A stretch of DNA of 64,000 nt from Kingdonia uniflora (lineage: Eukaryota; Streptophyta; Magnoliopsida; Ranunculales; Circaeasteraceae): contig JACGCM010002435.1 in assembly GCA_014058105.1 (NCBI GenBank), forward strand, positions 1,426,001 to 1,490,000, in the 5' to 3' direction. Positions 43,348 through 54,536 of the stretch are shown one piece after another (the first letter of the stretch is position 1; the number at the start of each line of letters is the position of its first letter). A program made the position numbers and the translations under genes. Below the pieces are notes generated by a model. It saw nothing but the letters and a program-made list of their open reading frames with translations. It searched no databases and was not told the DNA's origin.

Positions 43348-43794
43348 GAAAATGGGCAGGAGAGTTTTGAGGACCTTCAGGCTTTGTTTGAGGAAATGTT
43401 GCAAAACGATATTGAAGCTTTCAGTTCAATGTCTCAAAGTTCATCATCAAATAATAATGGCATGTTTCTCTTTAGTTCTTCTCCTTATTGTGACAACGTT
43501 AGCAGCAACAATAAACGAAATTGCTCAAATATGAGTTCTGGGAACACAAATGGTGGTTTTGATTCTGAAATGCGCAACCTACAGAACTTTTACTTCGGGG
43601 TAGGTCCAAGTTCATGCTTAGTTCATTTAAGTTGTGCATATTGATTTCTCTTTCTCCAACTCCAAGCTTGATGGTTTGAACATATTTAATTTATTTTTGT
43701 AACACAGGTTGAAGGTGATAAAAAGGATATGATGGGAGATGGAGGAGGGAGTGCAAGGCGCAGAACAGGTAGAAAACAAAAGGTGTCCGGATAA
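43348..43794 (+). CDS. DnaJ-domain protein, exons 5-6
   Basis: Exon 5 (43348-43599) and exon 6 (43708-43794, stop TAA) complete the J-protein begun at 24448. Exon 5 encodes ENGQESFEDLQALFEEMLQN followed by a Ser/Asn-rich linker. Exon 6 ends in a basic tail, ARRRTGRKQK, a possible nuclear signal. The frame joins exon 4 in phase 0 across an 18.3-kb intron, and the intron between 5 and 6 is 108 bases with GTAGGT and ACACAG borders. There are no premature stops in any of the six exons. Whether the two parts are still spliced together cannot be seen from DNA. Confidence 0.85.
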
Positions 43795-45184
43795 CAGGAT
43801 GTATCCTCATGTGACACCATGATTTCAGTTTAAGTATCTGATAAGAAACCTTGGCTAATGCCAATCTCTGTACACATGTTTCGACCTATTTACAATGGGG
43901 CATGTTTTGAGCTGTTTCAATCAAGGCATCCATCCTTAGCAGAGCTAGTGTTTTGTGTTTTTGGATGCAACTAGGTCATTCCATTGTATCAAATGTTTAG
44001 CCATTCAATTGCAGTACTAGAGAAATGCTTAAATTATATTTTAAATAGCCAAATAAGAATTTTTCTCCTATCTTGTAATTCAAAAGTTGAATCCATGGAA
44101 ATTTTTATGTTTCGGTAGCGTGTATCCAGATAAAATTGTGATCCTTTCTAACTGAACCTCCATGGTCTTTACGTTTTAACCACCGAGAATATCTAACAGA
44201 ATATGTCTAAGCATTGCGGTTAAGTTCAATTCATCTCAGTTTTGATTTTACTCTTCTGTACTATTCTTTTAAGTTGATTTGAATTAAATGCTCTTCCAAA
44301 TGTGCGCCTTACTTTTTCTATAGATGTTTTGTTTCGTAGTTTAATCGAATTTGCATTCTATCCTAAAGTTGCTGCCATCATGTATATGTTAGGCAAGATA
44401 TACGGAAGCTGTAGCTCAACTGCAGTGTTCCACATTCTGGTTTAGCATAAGTTTTCCCACTTCGATTTTGCATCAATTGTGTCATGTTCGTTTTTTTTTC
44501 CTCAACAAATATTATCCAGGAGCTCCCTGTTTGTAGTTAGCAATTTGACACGCCTTCATTAGCCCTGATCACGTAGTATTGTTGTCTTCATTGTCTTCAC
44601 AAACTACATCTATATCCTTTCTTGTTGCTGTCTTTATAAAAGTTCATACGTCTATTCTGTCAAAACCTTAGCACTTAAGCTACCAAGATAGGCTTCGTGC
44701 AAGGCAAACAGTCATAAAGGTGACTAAATTAGAGGTTGGTTCAGTTCAGGAACAAGTTCAGCAAACAAATCATGGACTCCTCTAGTGTTATTATGTAAGT
44801 ATGCCAGTTGATTTCGAACTAGGGGCTGCTCCAGGTGATAGACACATCATGTTTTGCCGTGTTAAATCAAAGGTTAAGCTTCCCCGCCGACCTTAATTGG
44901 ACGAAAACATCTTTGAATTCTGCTAGTCTCAGTGGAACATTAAAATTTGTTTTATTTAAAAGCCTTTTTTCTTTCTAGGCATGGAGTTTTAGCATATTGA
45001 TTGTGTGGCATCATATAGGATAAATTTTCTTTGACGGAAATTGCATAAATAATTAACAGCATTAAACCCTGCTCGAGGCTTGAGCACATCAAACAATAAA
45101 TATTGTAGATTGTGTTGTCCCTAATAGACTCTTTAACTGAAAATTTAAAAAGAATAGAAAGAAGAATAATACGCGGAAAGAAAC
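43795..45184. other. 3' flank of the DnaJ gene, no second gene seen
   Basis: AT-rich intergenic DNA with the DnaJ 3' UTR at its start. No open frame or repeat boundary is convincing. Confidence 0.5.
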
Positions 45185-45271
45185 GTCAAAAATGGGATTT
45201 GAACCCACGCCCTCTTTCTTTCGAAGACCAGAACTTGAGTCTGGCGCCTTAGACTACTCGGCCATCCTGAA
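45185..45271 (-). tRNA. tRNA-Leu (anticodon CAA), possibly a pseudogene
   Basis: The minus-strand sequence has a D arm, an anticodon arm CCAGA-CTCAAGT-TCTGG with anticodon CAA, a long class II variable arm, and a T arm GGTTCAAATCC matching the RNA polymerase III B box. Oddities: acceptor position 1-72 is T opposite C, several acceptor pairs are G-T, the usual GG of the D loop reads AG, and the variable arm is about 4 bases longer than the plant norm as I recall it. It may be a decayed copy. Confidence 0.7.
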
Positions 45272-45274
45272 TTT

Positions 45275-46259
45275 TTGCTGTAAAAGTTTAAGAAAAAGTA
45301 TTCAATTTCTTCCTGTCAATTCATATAGAGCTTATTCTATTTTCTCTACATAAAAGCATCCCAGCAGCTTAGCATTGGCATCCCAAAACCACCTATTTCA
45401 TTGACAAACCACTTGAGAAGTGGTTTTAGTACCCCCAACATGCTGGCTTTTGAAGCCAATATGCCAAAAAAAACACAAAGCCAATAGCTGTGAACATCCA
45501 CTAGCTAGCTTAACGGGTGTGGCGGTAAAGACTTTCCCGCCGCCCATCTGGCAGCTATAAAACGTGCTCCATGGACAACTCTTGTTATTTTTCATTTAAG
45601 TAGATGCGACGGTAAAGACCCCTCAATGAAAACTCCAATGGTTACTTTTTGATTTCCTTCCCTATTTCTTCTCTCCTTCACCAAATTTTTTTTCTCCCTT
45701 CATTGAAATAATCATGTCTAGTTCAAAATCAAACCCCAAGTCCAACTCTTCATACACTTCCTTCAATAACAAACCAATCAAACTCACTCAAACCCCAATT
45801 TTCATTACACATTCTCTCAAGAATAATCCAATTAAACTCACCAATCCCCACCTCTCAATACGGTCTTCAACAAGCCGGAATTGTGCACAACTTACTACCC
45901 TACTACCCTCAACACCCTCAAATGTCTTCATCAAGCCATGGATTACAAGACCTTCTAAGTTCTCAATCGAATGAGTATTATGCCCAATCTCAAAATTCAA
46001 GCTGCGCTCATTCTCACCCACTCTATTATTCACAACCAGAATTCCGGTGAAGGAAGCAAACACCTCCCCTCATCAATTCACACTGGACGTGTGGATCAAA
46101 TGAAGGATCTTGATATAGTCTTATCGAAAAGGGTTGGGCCAAAAGTTAATAGAGTGAGGGGCAAAGCGAAAGCCAAAAAACCAACACCACCTAAAGTAAC
46201 TAAAGCCAATATGAAATCGTTACACGTGGAGATTCCTCCCGGGTAGGTATAGTGATCCT
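45275..46259. other. Left part of a region with repeated palindromes and a split ORF
   Basis: The palindrome GCGGTAAAGACTTTCCCGC lies at 45522-45540 and a half copy CGACGGTAAAGAC at about 45606. The same motif, perfect, is at 50526 beyond the copia insertion. Short frames at 45714-46246 include a Gln/Ser/Tyr-rich stretch (YYAQSQNSSCAHSHPLYYSQ, about 45968-46027) and a basic GKAKAKKPTPPK stretch. They could be the first half of a Harbinger-type or similar transposon protein, but no diagnostic domain is present. Confidence 0.35.
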
Positions 46260-46264
46260 AGTAC

Positions 46265-46788
46265 TTTGAGAATCGAGGTAGCTACTCTCTCCTCTCTCCT
46301 CTCTGACAAGAACGATATGCGAAAATTGCCAACTCAAGTAGTAAATCAACAAAGAACAATATAAAGGACACGAAGATTTTCCCGGAGGAGGGAAGTGGAA
46401 AACCCTTGCGGATGAAAAACCACTCCCCACGAACAATTCACTATGATATCAAATAGGTTATAATGATCTCTCAAGATTTTAATGGATTCTCTTCAAACCC
46501 TAGCCTCTCTAAGATTAAACTCACACAAGATGATTAACAAAATAATCTAATCCTTATTTATATAGTAGAGAACTTAAAATACAAGTAGAACGGATCTCGA
46601 GGCAAACCCAACGTCTCAGAATAACATCTAAAGCAAACTTACGCCAAGCTCGTTCGAGCGACTCCAAGCTCGTTCGAATGACTTTGCGATAGTTGGTTTC
46701 CAGCCCTAGAAACATAACAGTTCGTTTGAACGACTTTAACAATATCCTGATTTCTTTGACAATCCTTAGTTCGAGTTCACACCCAACA
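46265..46788 (-). repeat. Copia 3' LTR
   Basis: 524 bases. It contains two to three copies of the CAAGCTCGTTCGAACGACTC-type unit at about 46642-46680 and a TATATAAATAAG-like box on the minus strand near 46555. The outer end reads TTTGAG where the other LTR has TGTTGAG. Confidence 0.85.
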
Positions 46789-46904
46789 ATCTCCCACTTA
46801 AAATCGAATCCCGAAACCCATCTCCAGATCTCCAAATGAATTACTCGTACTACCCGGACATATTATATATATATAAAAGTAGAATGATATATGAGTTCAT
46901 TGTA

Positions 46905-49021
46905 TTCTTTATAAAATAACAGTAATCCGCATTATTCTTCGAATATTTTTGGACATGAATTGTTCAAACTTCAAATACCACTGTCTCGGCGCTTGTTTCA
47001 AACCTTATAAACTCTTCGTGAGCCTACACACAAGATCTTCTTTCCCTTTAACCGAATACCCTTCTGGCTGCTTCATATAAATTTCTTCATCAAGGTTGCC
47101 GTGAAGAAATGCTGTCTTAACATCTAGTTGCTCAAGATGTAAATCTTCAACTATAACTATATTCATCACAACCCGAATTGTAGACATCTTTACAATAGGA
47201 GCAAATATCTCGCCAAAATCAATGCCTTCTTTCTGTTGAAATCCCTTCACCACAAGTCTAGCCTTGAATCTCCTTGAACCGTCAGATTCCTACTTTAGTC
47301 TGTATACCCACTTGTTGTGCAATGCTCTCTTCCCCTTTCGGGAACCGAACTAAATCCCAAGTTTGATTAACTGATAATGACTGCATCTCATCATCTGTAG
47401 CAAGCTCTCACTTTCTCTTGGCTTCTACATCTAAAGCCTCCTTGTAACTTTCAGGTTCACCATCATCCGTAAGTAACAAGTGATTTAAGGAATTAACGTA
47501 CCTTGTCATAATTCTTGTAACTCTCAGCTCCTTTCGAAGTGTTATTGGAATGTCTAAATCTTTATGTTCCTCATTTTGATCTGGTGCATCGGACTTAACA
47601 ATGACTTCTTCATCATCCTCTCGAGAGGGTTTATCATCTTCAATGTCGATACTTTCTGCAACTTCACCTTGAATCTTTTCCACAGGTATTTTAAAATCTT
47701 TATACAAGACTTCCTCATTGAATGTAACATTATGGCTCCGGATAACTTTTCGATTCTTCGCATTCCAAAATCGGTACCCAAACTCATCACCACCGTATCC
47801 AATGAATATGCACTTCGTTGACTTTGCATCTAGCTTTGTCCTTGTATCTAAATTATCAAGCACATATGAGGTACAGCCAAAAATACGTAAGTGATTTAGG
47901 GTTACCTCTTTACTGGTCTATGCTTCTTCAGAAAGTCCAAAGTCCAAAGTCGTTGAAGGCCCTCTGTTAATCAAGTACGTCGATGTACTTACCGCATCCG
48001 CCCAAAAATACTTTGGCAATCCAGCATTGAGTCTCATACTCCCTCGCTCTTTCGTTTATTATTTGGTTCATGCGTTTTGCAATACCATTTTGTTGTGGTA
48101 TTCCGGGAATAGTCTTCTGTCTCCTAATCCCGTTTGATGCACAAAAGTCTTCAAAATCGTCACTACGGTATTCACCCCCGTTATCCGACCTGAGATACTT
48201 CAGTTTTAAACCAGTTTTATTTTCAACTAGTTCCCTCAACCTCTTGAATTTATATAACACATCTGACTTGTTCTTTACGAAGTAGACCCATAGTTTACGA
48301 GTAGCATTATCGATAAAAGTAACGTAATAATGATAACCACCAAGAGAAGACACCTTGGTTGGCCCCCAAACATCCATGTGTACAAGATCCAGCTTTTCGG
48401 GTTTCCATGATCTTCCAGATAATTTAAAACTATCCTTATTCTCCTGCGCAAGAACACACTCTTCACAAAACTTGAGATCAACCTCAGCAAGACCCTCTAG
48501 CTTTTCCTTTGTTACCATTATCTTCATCCCCTTTTCACTCATGTGACCGAGCCGTTTATGTCATGTACTTGTATCAATCCCCGGAGTAGTCGCACAAACA
48601 GTGGAAATTATGCTTTGCATTGTATACAACGTTCCTTGTTGTAAGCCTCGAGCTACCAACATAGCTCCCTTTGTAATATTCCAGAGGTTGCACCAAAGGT
48701 ACTCACATATCCGCCATCATCCGCCAATTTGCTGACCGTTATAAGGTTATTCCCCAATTTAGGTATAAGTTGCAAATTTTGTAAAACCAATGTTCCCCCT
48801 GAAGGCAACAACAACCTAGCGTTTCCCTTTCCAGTAATATTGCGTGCACTCTTATCTGCAAGAAAGACCATACCAAAGTCGCCTTTAACAATATTAGTTT
48901 GAAAACCTATGCTTGAAGTAGCATGGAAAGAGGCGCCCGAATCAACAATCCAAAATTTGTTAACATCATCACATGACAGTAGTAGAGCCTCGTCAGAACT
49001 AACCTCCTCAGTAAGGTTCAT
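46905..49021 (-). pseudogene. copia pol: protease, integrase, partial RT
   Basis: Minus-strand order: protease with FWIVDSGASFHAT (49021-48653, catalytic D-S-G), GAG-pre-integrase Cys residues (CEECVLAQ) and the integrase core with VHMDVWGP, LRSDNGGEY and QQNGIAKR (48542-47967; the third acidic residue normally in this NG.AER motif reads K), the integrase C-terminus GYRFWNAKNRKVIRSHNV (47863-47408), then RT with QLDVKTAFLHGNLDEEIYMK (47253-47005) and GLKQAPRQWYLKFEQFM (to about 46915). Then the frame ends. Stops and frameshifts separate these parts. A functional polyprotein is excluded. Confidence 0.85.
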
Positions 49022-49067
49022 TGTATCTTTCTATTCATCATCAATCTTCTTAGAAGAAGAAGAGTTA

Positions 49068-49166
49068 CAATCTCGACTGAAGTTGGACTTATGGAAAGTT
49101 GGACTTATGGAAAGAAGGGTCACTTCAGTCGAGATTGAGACCCTTCTTTCCATAAGTCCAACTTTC
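49068..49166. repeat. Nested inverted repeats in the copia gag/protease region
   Basis: 49094-49119 is matched perfectly and inversely by 49141-49166 (26 bases), and CAATCTCGACTGAAG at 49068-49082 by CTTCAGTCGAGATTG at 49123-49137. TTGGACTTATGGAAAG is also directly repeated (49083 and 49099). The region overlaps where the gag zinc knuckle (HFSRDC) is read. Confidence 0.9.
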
Positions 49167-49256
49167 AAACCAATGTATCTTTCTCTTCATCTTTAACTTC
49201 TCCTGATCGGCCATCGCTCTTTACCACACAAGCCTTAACACTCCCCTAATACTAAT

Positions 49257-49856
49257 TGTTGAGAATTGAGGTAGCTACTCTCTCTTCTTTGACAAGAACG
49301 ATATGCAGAAATTGCCAACTCAAGTAGTAAATTAACAAAGAATAATATAAAGAACACGAAGATTTTCCCAGAGGTGGGAAGTGGAAAACCCTTGCGGATG
49401 AAAAACCACTCCCCACGAATAATTTACTATGATATCAAATAGGTTACAATGATCTCTCAAGCTTTTAATGGAGTCTCTTCAAACCCTAGCCTCACTGAGA
49501 TTAAACTCACACAAGATGATTTACAAAATAACTTAATTCCCCTTTATATAGTAGGAAACTTAAAATACAGGTAGAACGGATCACGAGGCAAACCCAACAT
49601 CTCAGAATAACATCTAAAACAAACCTACGCCAAGCTCGTTCGAACGACTCTAAGCTCGTTCGAACGGTTCCAAGCTCGTTTGAATGACTCCAAGCTCGTT
49701 CTAACGACTTTGACGAACACAGTCCAAAACTGTGAAAAGCAAAGATCAAGTTCGAACAACTTTCAAGCTAGTTCGAACGAGTTCCTTCTTCGTTCGAATG
49801 ACTTCGACAATATCTTGATTTATTTGACAATCCTTAGTTCGAGTTCACACCCAACA
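49257..49856 (-). repeat. Copia 5' LTR with expanded CTCGTTCGAACGA repeats
   Basis: 600 bases. It has about four direct copies of CAAGCTCGTTCGAACGACTC-type units at 49630-49710 and more diverged ones to 49805. The 3' LTR has fewer, which explains most of the 76-base length difference. A TATATAAAGGGG box is on the minus strand near 49545. Confidence 0.85.
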
Positions 49857-49861
49857 AGTAC

Positions 49862-50560
49862 ACTTACCTTGGGTAGTTTGTACTCGTATGGAGTGTTCGC
49901 CCCCGTGAAGTAAAGATATCAAGGGTACAATTGAAGGAGAGAATGAACAAAAAGTACATGGGAAATAAGATAATTGAACAATTGGAGTTCTTGACAACCA
50001 TTAATAAGAAAATAAAAGAGAGAATTGAGAGGAGGAAGATAAATAACGAACGTATAGCTGCGGAAATGGCCATACAAAAAAGAGAGGAACGCATAACAAT
50101 CATGTCCACTCAAGTGAATGAACTACTCCCCGAGCTACAGAAGTATATGTGATATGCGGTGAATAATACTATTACCGAGATTAGAAATAAGGATCGCGAT
50201 GATGTTTAATTTATGTTTATGGATAGTTTTATTTCCAATGAAGTCATATAACATTTTGGATTCTTAATATGAAATTTGTGTTTGCGATGATAATGCATAT
50301 TTTTCATTGCGGTATTTATGTTTACCATGATATTTGTGTTATGAAGAAAATTGTTCAACAAGTTAAGGGTGGGGTGAAGAGTTATTGCGGTTTTTCTGAG
50401 TGTAAAAACCATACTATTCTCTCTCAGTGCGGTGGTAAAGACTTTACCGCCGTACCATTTTAAACCAAAATGACGTGGATCAATCTCTTCCATCCATGTG
50501 TTCTCTTTTAAGCCGTTAGATTGTAGCGGTAAAGACTTTACCGCCGCATCATCTTAAGGC
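49862..50560 (+). pseudogene. Right part of the split ORF region, with palindromes
   Basis: A 73-residue frame (49931-50152) is charged and helical: NKKYMGNKIIEQLEFLTTIN, ERIERRKINNERIAAEMAIQ. It resembles the coiled C-terminal part of plant Harbinger/NAM-associated transposon proteins, but weakly. Two more palindromes follow: GGTGGTAAAGACTTTACCGCC at about 50431 and a perfect GCGGTAAAGACTTTACCGC at 50526-50544. The copia element split this region from 45.4-46.26 kb. Confidence 0.4.
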
Positions 50561-51141
50561 AAAAACAAAAATTGAAGCTGCTGGGTTAGCTTTTGGTTGG
50601 CTGATGATACGACAATGGTATTGAACAAAGCCAATGCCAACCTATTGGGAATGCTCTCAGGTGACCTATTAAGCCAATGGAAAGGGCTAAACGTGGGTAA
50701 CGTTTTTGTGTTATTCAGGTATTTAGCTTTCCCACAGCCCACGTACAGACAATTTCGGAGACGTACGTTCCTATTTTTCCTTAGTCCACGGATAGTTGAG
50801 ATTGGTTACCACACATCCCACTTAACAATTACTCAGACGAGAGACCCTCTCTCTAAAATTCTTACCTTTTCCCACTGTTTTTTTTTTTCTCTCTCTCTCC
50901 TAAATATTTAACTTAGGTCACTATATAAGAAGTTTCAAACCATTACTGTGGTCATGGAGGAAGGAAATCAAAGTGATAATCCAAAGGAAAAGGCTAAAGA
51001 AAAGCTCTCTCAAAGCATTACTGCAATCATGGAGGAATGTAAAATTTAATATTTGATTTCCAATTTTAAAGGTTTATTATTTTTCTAGAATTATGTACGC
51101 TAACATTTGATACGTTAGCGTGACTAGATTCGTATGCAAGC
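50561..51141. other. Short ORF with leader, otherwise non-coding
   Basis: A 30-codon ORF starts at 50955 (MEEGNQSDNPKEKAKEKLSQ) after a CT-rich run (50878-50910) and a CTATATAAG box at 50921-50929. It could be a first exon whose gene was cut off by the gypsy LTR at 51142, or chance. Confidence 0.3.
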
Positions 51142-51591
51142 TGTAATGGCGTATTTTATGGGAGGATAATCTTTGTCAATACTTATAATGAGGATTATGC
51201 AATAATAAGTTTAAACAAATAGGATTTTATGTAGAAACTCAGTAAAGGTTGAGAAAAACTACGGCCTCGTGGAGGGTTTTGATAAGAAAATATAGTAAAT
51301 TACTAGTTATTACAATTATTGTTTGATACGAAAGTAAAAATGGATGAATAGTTAAGTTGTAGATTTGAATAACTCATTCTCTGTCTATATTTATAGTAGA
51401 TTCAAGCAGTTTACAAAAAAAAAATAGTTTCCTATTTCGGGGGTAGTGGGCAAACTTCACAGATCTCCCAACGACTCTATTTCACCAAGCATAATGGCTA
51501 CTTTTAGTTGGTCGAGAACTGTGGTCATAGACGTAACATCTTCTCGAATGATGGATATCTTCGACTAAGTTCCGTTGGCCTCTCTTTGTCA
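51142..51591 (-). repeat. LTR of the minus-strand Tat-like gypsy element
   Basis: The inverse of this segment matches 58540-58972 over most of its length (for example ATAGTTTCCTATTTCGGGGG and GTCGAGAACTTGTGG-type phrases). It ends TGTAATGGCG on its left, and no GGCGCC primer site follows there, so it is the 3' LTR, with the element body to its right. Confidence 0.75.
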
Positions 51592-52779
51592 AATTTGGGA
51601 TATATGCTACTAAAATCACCCCATTCTCGATACAATTACTTGGTTTTGTATCGAGAAGAACGTAAGAATGTAAAACGGTTGTCGAATGTTTGCAGAAGTC
51701 TGTGTTTTATTATTTTTGAGGCAAAAGATAAATCAATCTGGTCAATTTGGCTTCCCGAGGAACATTTATTGCAGGACATCGAACTTCATAATTTTTTGAA
51801 GGTGGGGTTATAAATAGAAGGAGAAAGAAGGAGTTGTTGCTCAACATGATATTGGTAGAGTAGGCCGTGATGATAACGACGTCATTCCAGGTGATGTAGA
51901 ACGAGTTCCTGGATCTTGTGGATTAGAAGTATTGTGAGTATAAGGAGGTGTATCTTAGGTTTTTGTCGATGTTGTCTTTTGATATGGAACTTGGTGATGA
52001 TGTGATTAGAAGAAATGTTGGAGGAGGTAGAAATCGTCAAAACACAGTATTTCTCTTGGTGTTAACTTTATTTTGTGTTGCGGAAGGCCTCGGAGTACAT
52101 TGAATGTTTGGAGATGTGGTCACCGCCCATATTAAAGATGATAATGCGAAGGGGGCATGGCGTCCTGTGTCTCAGGTCGACGCAAAAAACTACTTACAAT
52201 TTTTTATTGCCTTTCTTCAGGGCACACACAGGAAACTCTAAGAAGTTCAGTGACTTGAGATTTATTAAGTTTCTGAGGATATTATTATCATTTTTACTGA
52301 AGGATATGCCAGATTCTGGTGAAAAGAAGCTTATAGCTTCGAGTCTTCATGTCGAAGGAGAATATGTGACTTGTAAGTTAATGTAATGTAATCGAAGGAA
52401 AGAATTGTTGAATGTAAAAGGTGACATTTTACGTAATGAATAAACTTTGTTTGTAAATCTGCATTGAATATATAGATGGTTATCTCTAATTAATAAAATT
52501 TATTATCCAAAGATAATTTGTTGAGGCATTTGTATGTCGAGATAGTTGTTCTGGATTGTATGTAAATATTGAGGTTATTCTGTCGAGGATATGAGATCTT
52601 AAACTGGAGTTTGTTGACCGTGTGGGGCATGAAATGTTTCCCTAGGATGCTGATTTGACTGAGATGTGTAGAGTTCCAATGAAAAATGAATGTTAGAGTT
52701 GACTATTAGTTTGATTGTTTCTTTATTTTGATGTATATAAATACCTGTGGTAATCTGAAGTATTTTTGTAGGATTTGAG
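51592..52779 (+). other. Low-information part of the gypsy 3' region
   Basis: Short + strand frames occur at 52075-52386 without recognised motifs. Several GTTGTCGA/GTCGAGAT words occur. It is probably the leader of the antisense ORF. Confidence 0.3.
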
Positions 52780-53850
52780 ATGGTGAGGACGAGGGCTCAA
52801 GTTCAGGAGGATGAGCATTCTAACCGGGTACATGCGAAGTATTGAGAGTTGTTTGATCGGTACTTCGGTAAGAGTTGTGTAAACGGGCAACCATTGGTGC
52901 CAGTGGAGCCATAGTATGAAGATATGAGTGAAGTGGAGGTGAAGGAGGCGGAAGATGAGTATGTATTCCATTATTATTTGTAATTCCTAAGTCTCCTAGA
53001 GCGTGTTGGCAAGATAAGGAATCGAGCCATGGCTTTGGCGAAGAAAGAAGATGTTGTGGCCGGTTGAAGAGGTTAAAAGAGTGGACTGAGTATTGTGGAG
53101 TTGTAACAAATGAGAAAGTTGTAAGGTGTTGGTAAGAAATAAATGAATTAATTTGTGTCAGATGTTGTTGTCGATGTATGTGATGAAAATTATTCTTGAA
53201 TATGATTTAATATGTTTGAACGAATAAAATTTACTGATATAATATTGTGATTATGGGTATATAAATTAATGATATCTCGATTTTCAGGTAGTTGGTTTGT
53301 CGAATAATATTTGAATTTTGAATTTCTGTTAAAATTGTCCCAAAAATTTAGGAGAGTTGTAAATAAGGAAAAATGTATTGGGGAAATTGGAAAAAAAAAT
53401 GGCTAGGTATTCTTTTGTAGGTGATATTTTGTGGTATAAGGAATTTGATGTACAATTTCTTTAACATAAGAGGTATTTTGGCGAGGATGGATGCATTAGA
53501 GGAGTTAAAAAGAGATATGGAAAGGTTAGAAGAACAGTGCATGGGTCTGTTAGCGTTTAGAAGATGAAGGATCAAAGAATTCGAGAAGAGGCGAATAAGG
53601 CGTTACGCTCGAGTACTTGAACGATCGCAAAGGGGTACGATGAGAAGTAGTGTGGAACCTATAAATAGGCTTGGGGTTGGCGACTGTTCACATACCAGTA
53701 ATTCTAAAAGAAATTCTTTAAGTGCGAATTCCCTGTGCTCATCCCTTGCGACGTTGTCAACCAAAGGGAAGGAGAAGATCAGTGTGTTGATTAAAAGGGT
53801 AAAACTTGTGAGGCAGAGGGATGCCGAGGTAGCGCAACTCCAAAGTTAGT
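52780..53850 (+). pseudogene. Small antisense ORF fragments
   Basis: From 52780 the frame reads MVRTRAQVQEDEHSNRVHAK, a stop, then ELFDRYFGKSC. Farther on come a helical segment MDALEELKRDMERLEEQCMG (about 53490-53550) and a basic Ser-rich frame (53640-53846). Composition fits a DNA- or RNA-binding accessory protein, but no family is recognised. The beginning resembles the MULE ORF at 13696. Confidence 0.35.
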
Positions 53851-54536
53851 GTTTTTCTTTACTCGTTTGTTATTCATTGATTATGACAAAACCCTTTTTA
53901 GATGTGGACAATGTGGTGATAGTGTAGGGAGTAATTAGAGTTTAGATGGGTGTATTTGAAGTAATTGAAAAAAATAGAGATTTAGGGTTAGTGATATAAT
54001 TGCTGTAATATCGTCTGTATGGCGGGGAAACTAATGGAGCAATGGTGTCAAAGAGGTTTAAGGGATGTTGTAGAGAAATGGTTTATGGAAAGGGGTGATA
54101 ACAACTGGAGAGAGTAGTTTTTTGGGGGTCCCTGTTATTACAGCACGACTGTGATTATGTTATTTGTGATATGTGAAATAGGATGAGGTTTGGCAGTGGG
54201 GCGCCGGATTATCTATGAAATGAACCTTATTTTACGTAGAAGATGGAGAAATTCCAAATTTTTGAATTCAACTTGTTTTGGAGGGAGGCAGGGTACTGCC
54301 AAAATGTATTCGAGAAGCTTAGGGTCCTGAACTTTGATTAGAAATGTTAGTGACAGAGAAATAGTTATCGAGAACTGAATTTAATAATTGTGTATTCAGA
54401 TAGTAATGAATGAATGATGTGTTGGAGATTAAACTCGACAACTATATGATTATTAGTATATGAACGTATATAATGTATCAGATATGATATATACTACTTT
54501 TGTTAAAAAATAGAATCTAATTTCAGGTTCATAAAA

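Larger units (their letters stand above)
46265..49856 (-). mobile_element. Ty1/copia element with both LTRs, internally truncated
   Basis: LTRs lie at 46265-46788 (3') and 49257-49856 (5'); AGTAC flanks both ends (46260-46264 and 49857-49861). On the minus strand a purine tract AAGTGGGAGAT precedes the 3' LTR, and next to the 5' LTR is TTAGTATTAGGGG, a decayed form of the iMet primer site TTGGTATCAGAGC. Protease, integrase and part of RT are present. The rest of RT (including the YVDD box), RNase H and most of gag are missing. The total is 3.6 kb against about 5 kb for full copia elements. Confidence 0.9.

Noticed and set aside
48070..48546. Plus-strand ORFs across the copia integrase
   Set aside because: They are shadows of the minus-strand integrase frame.
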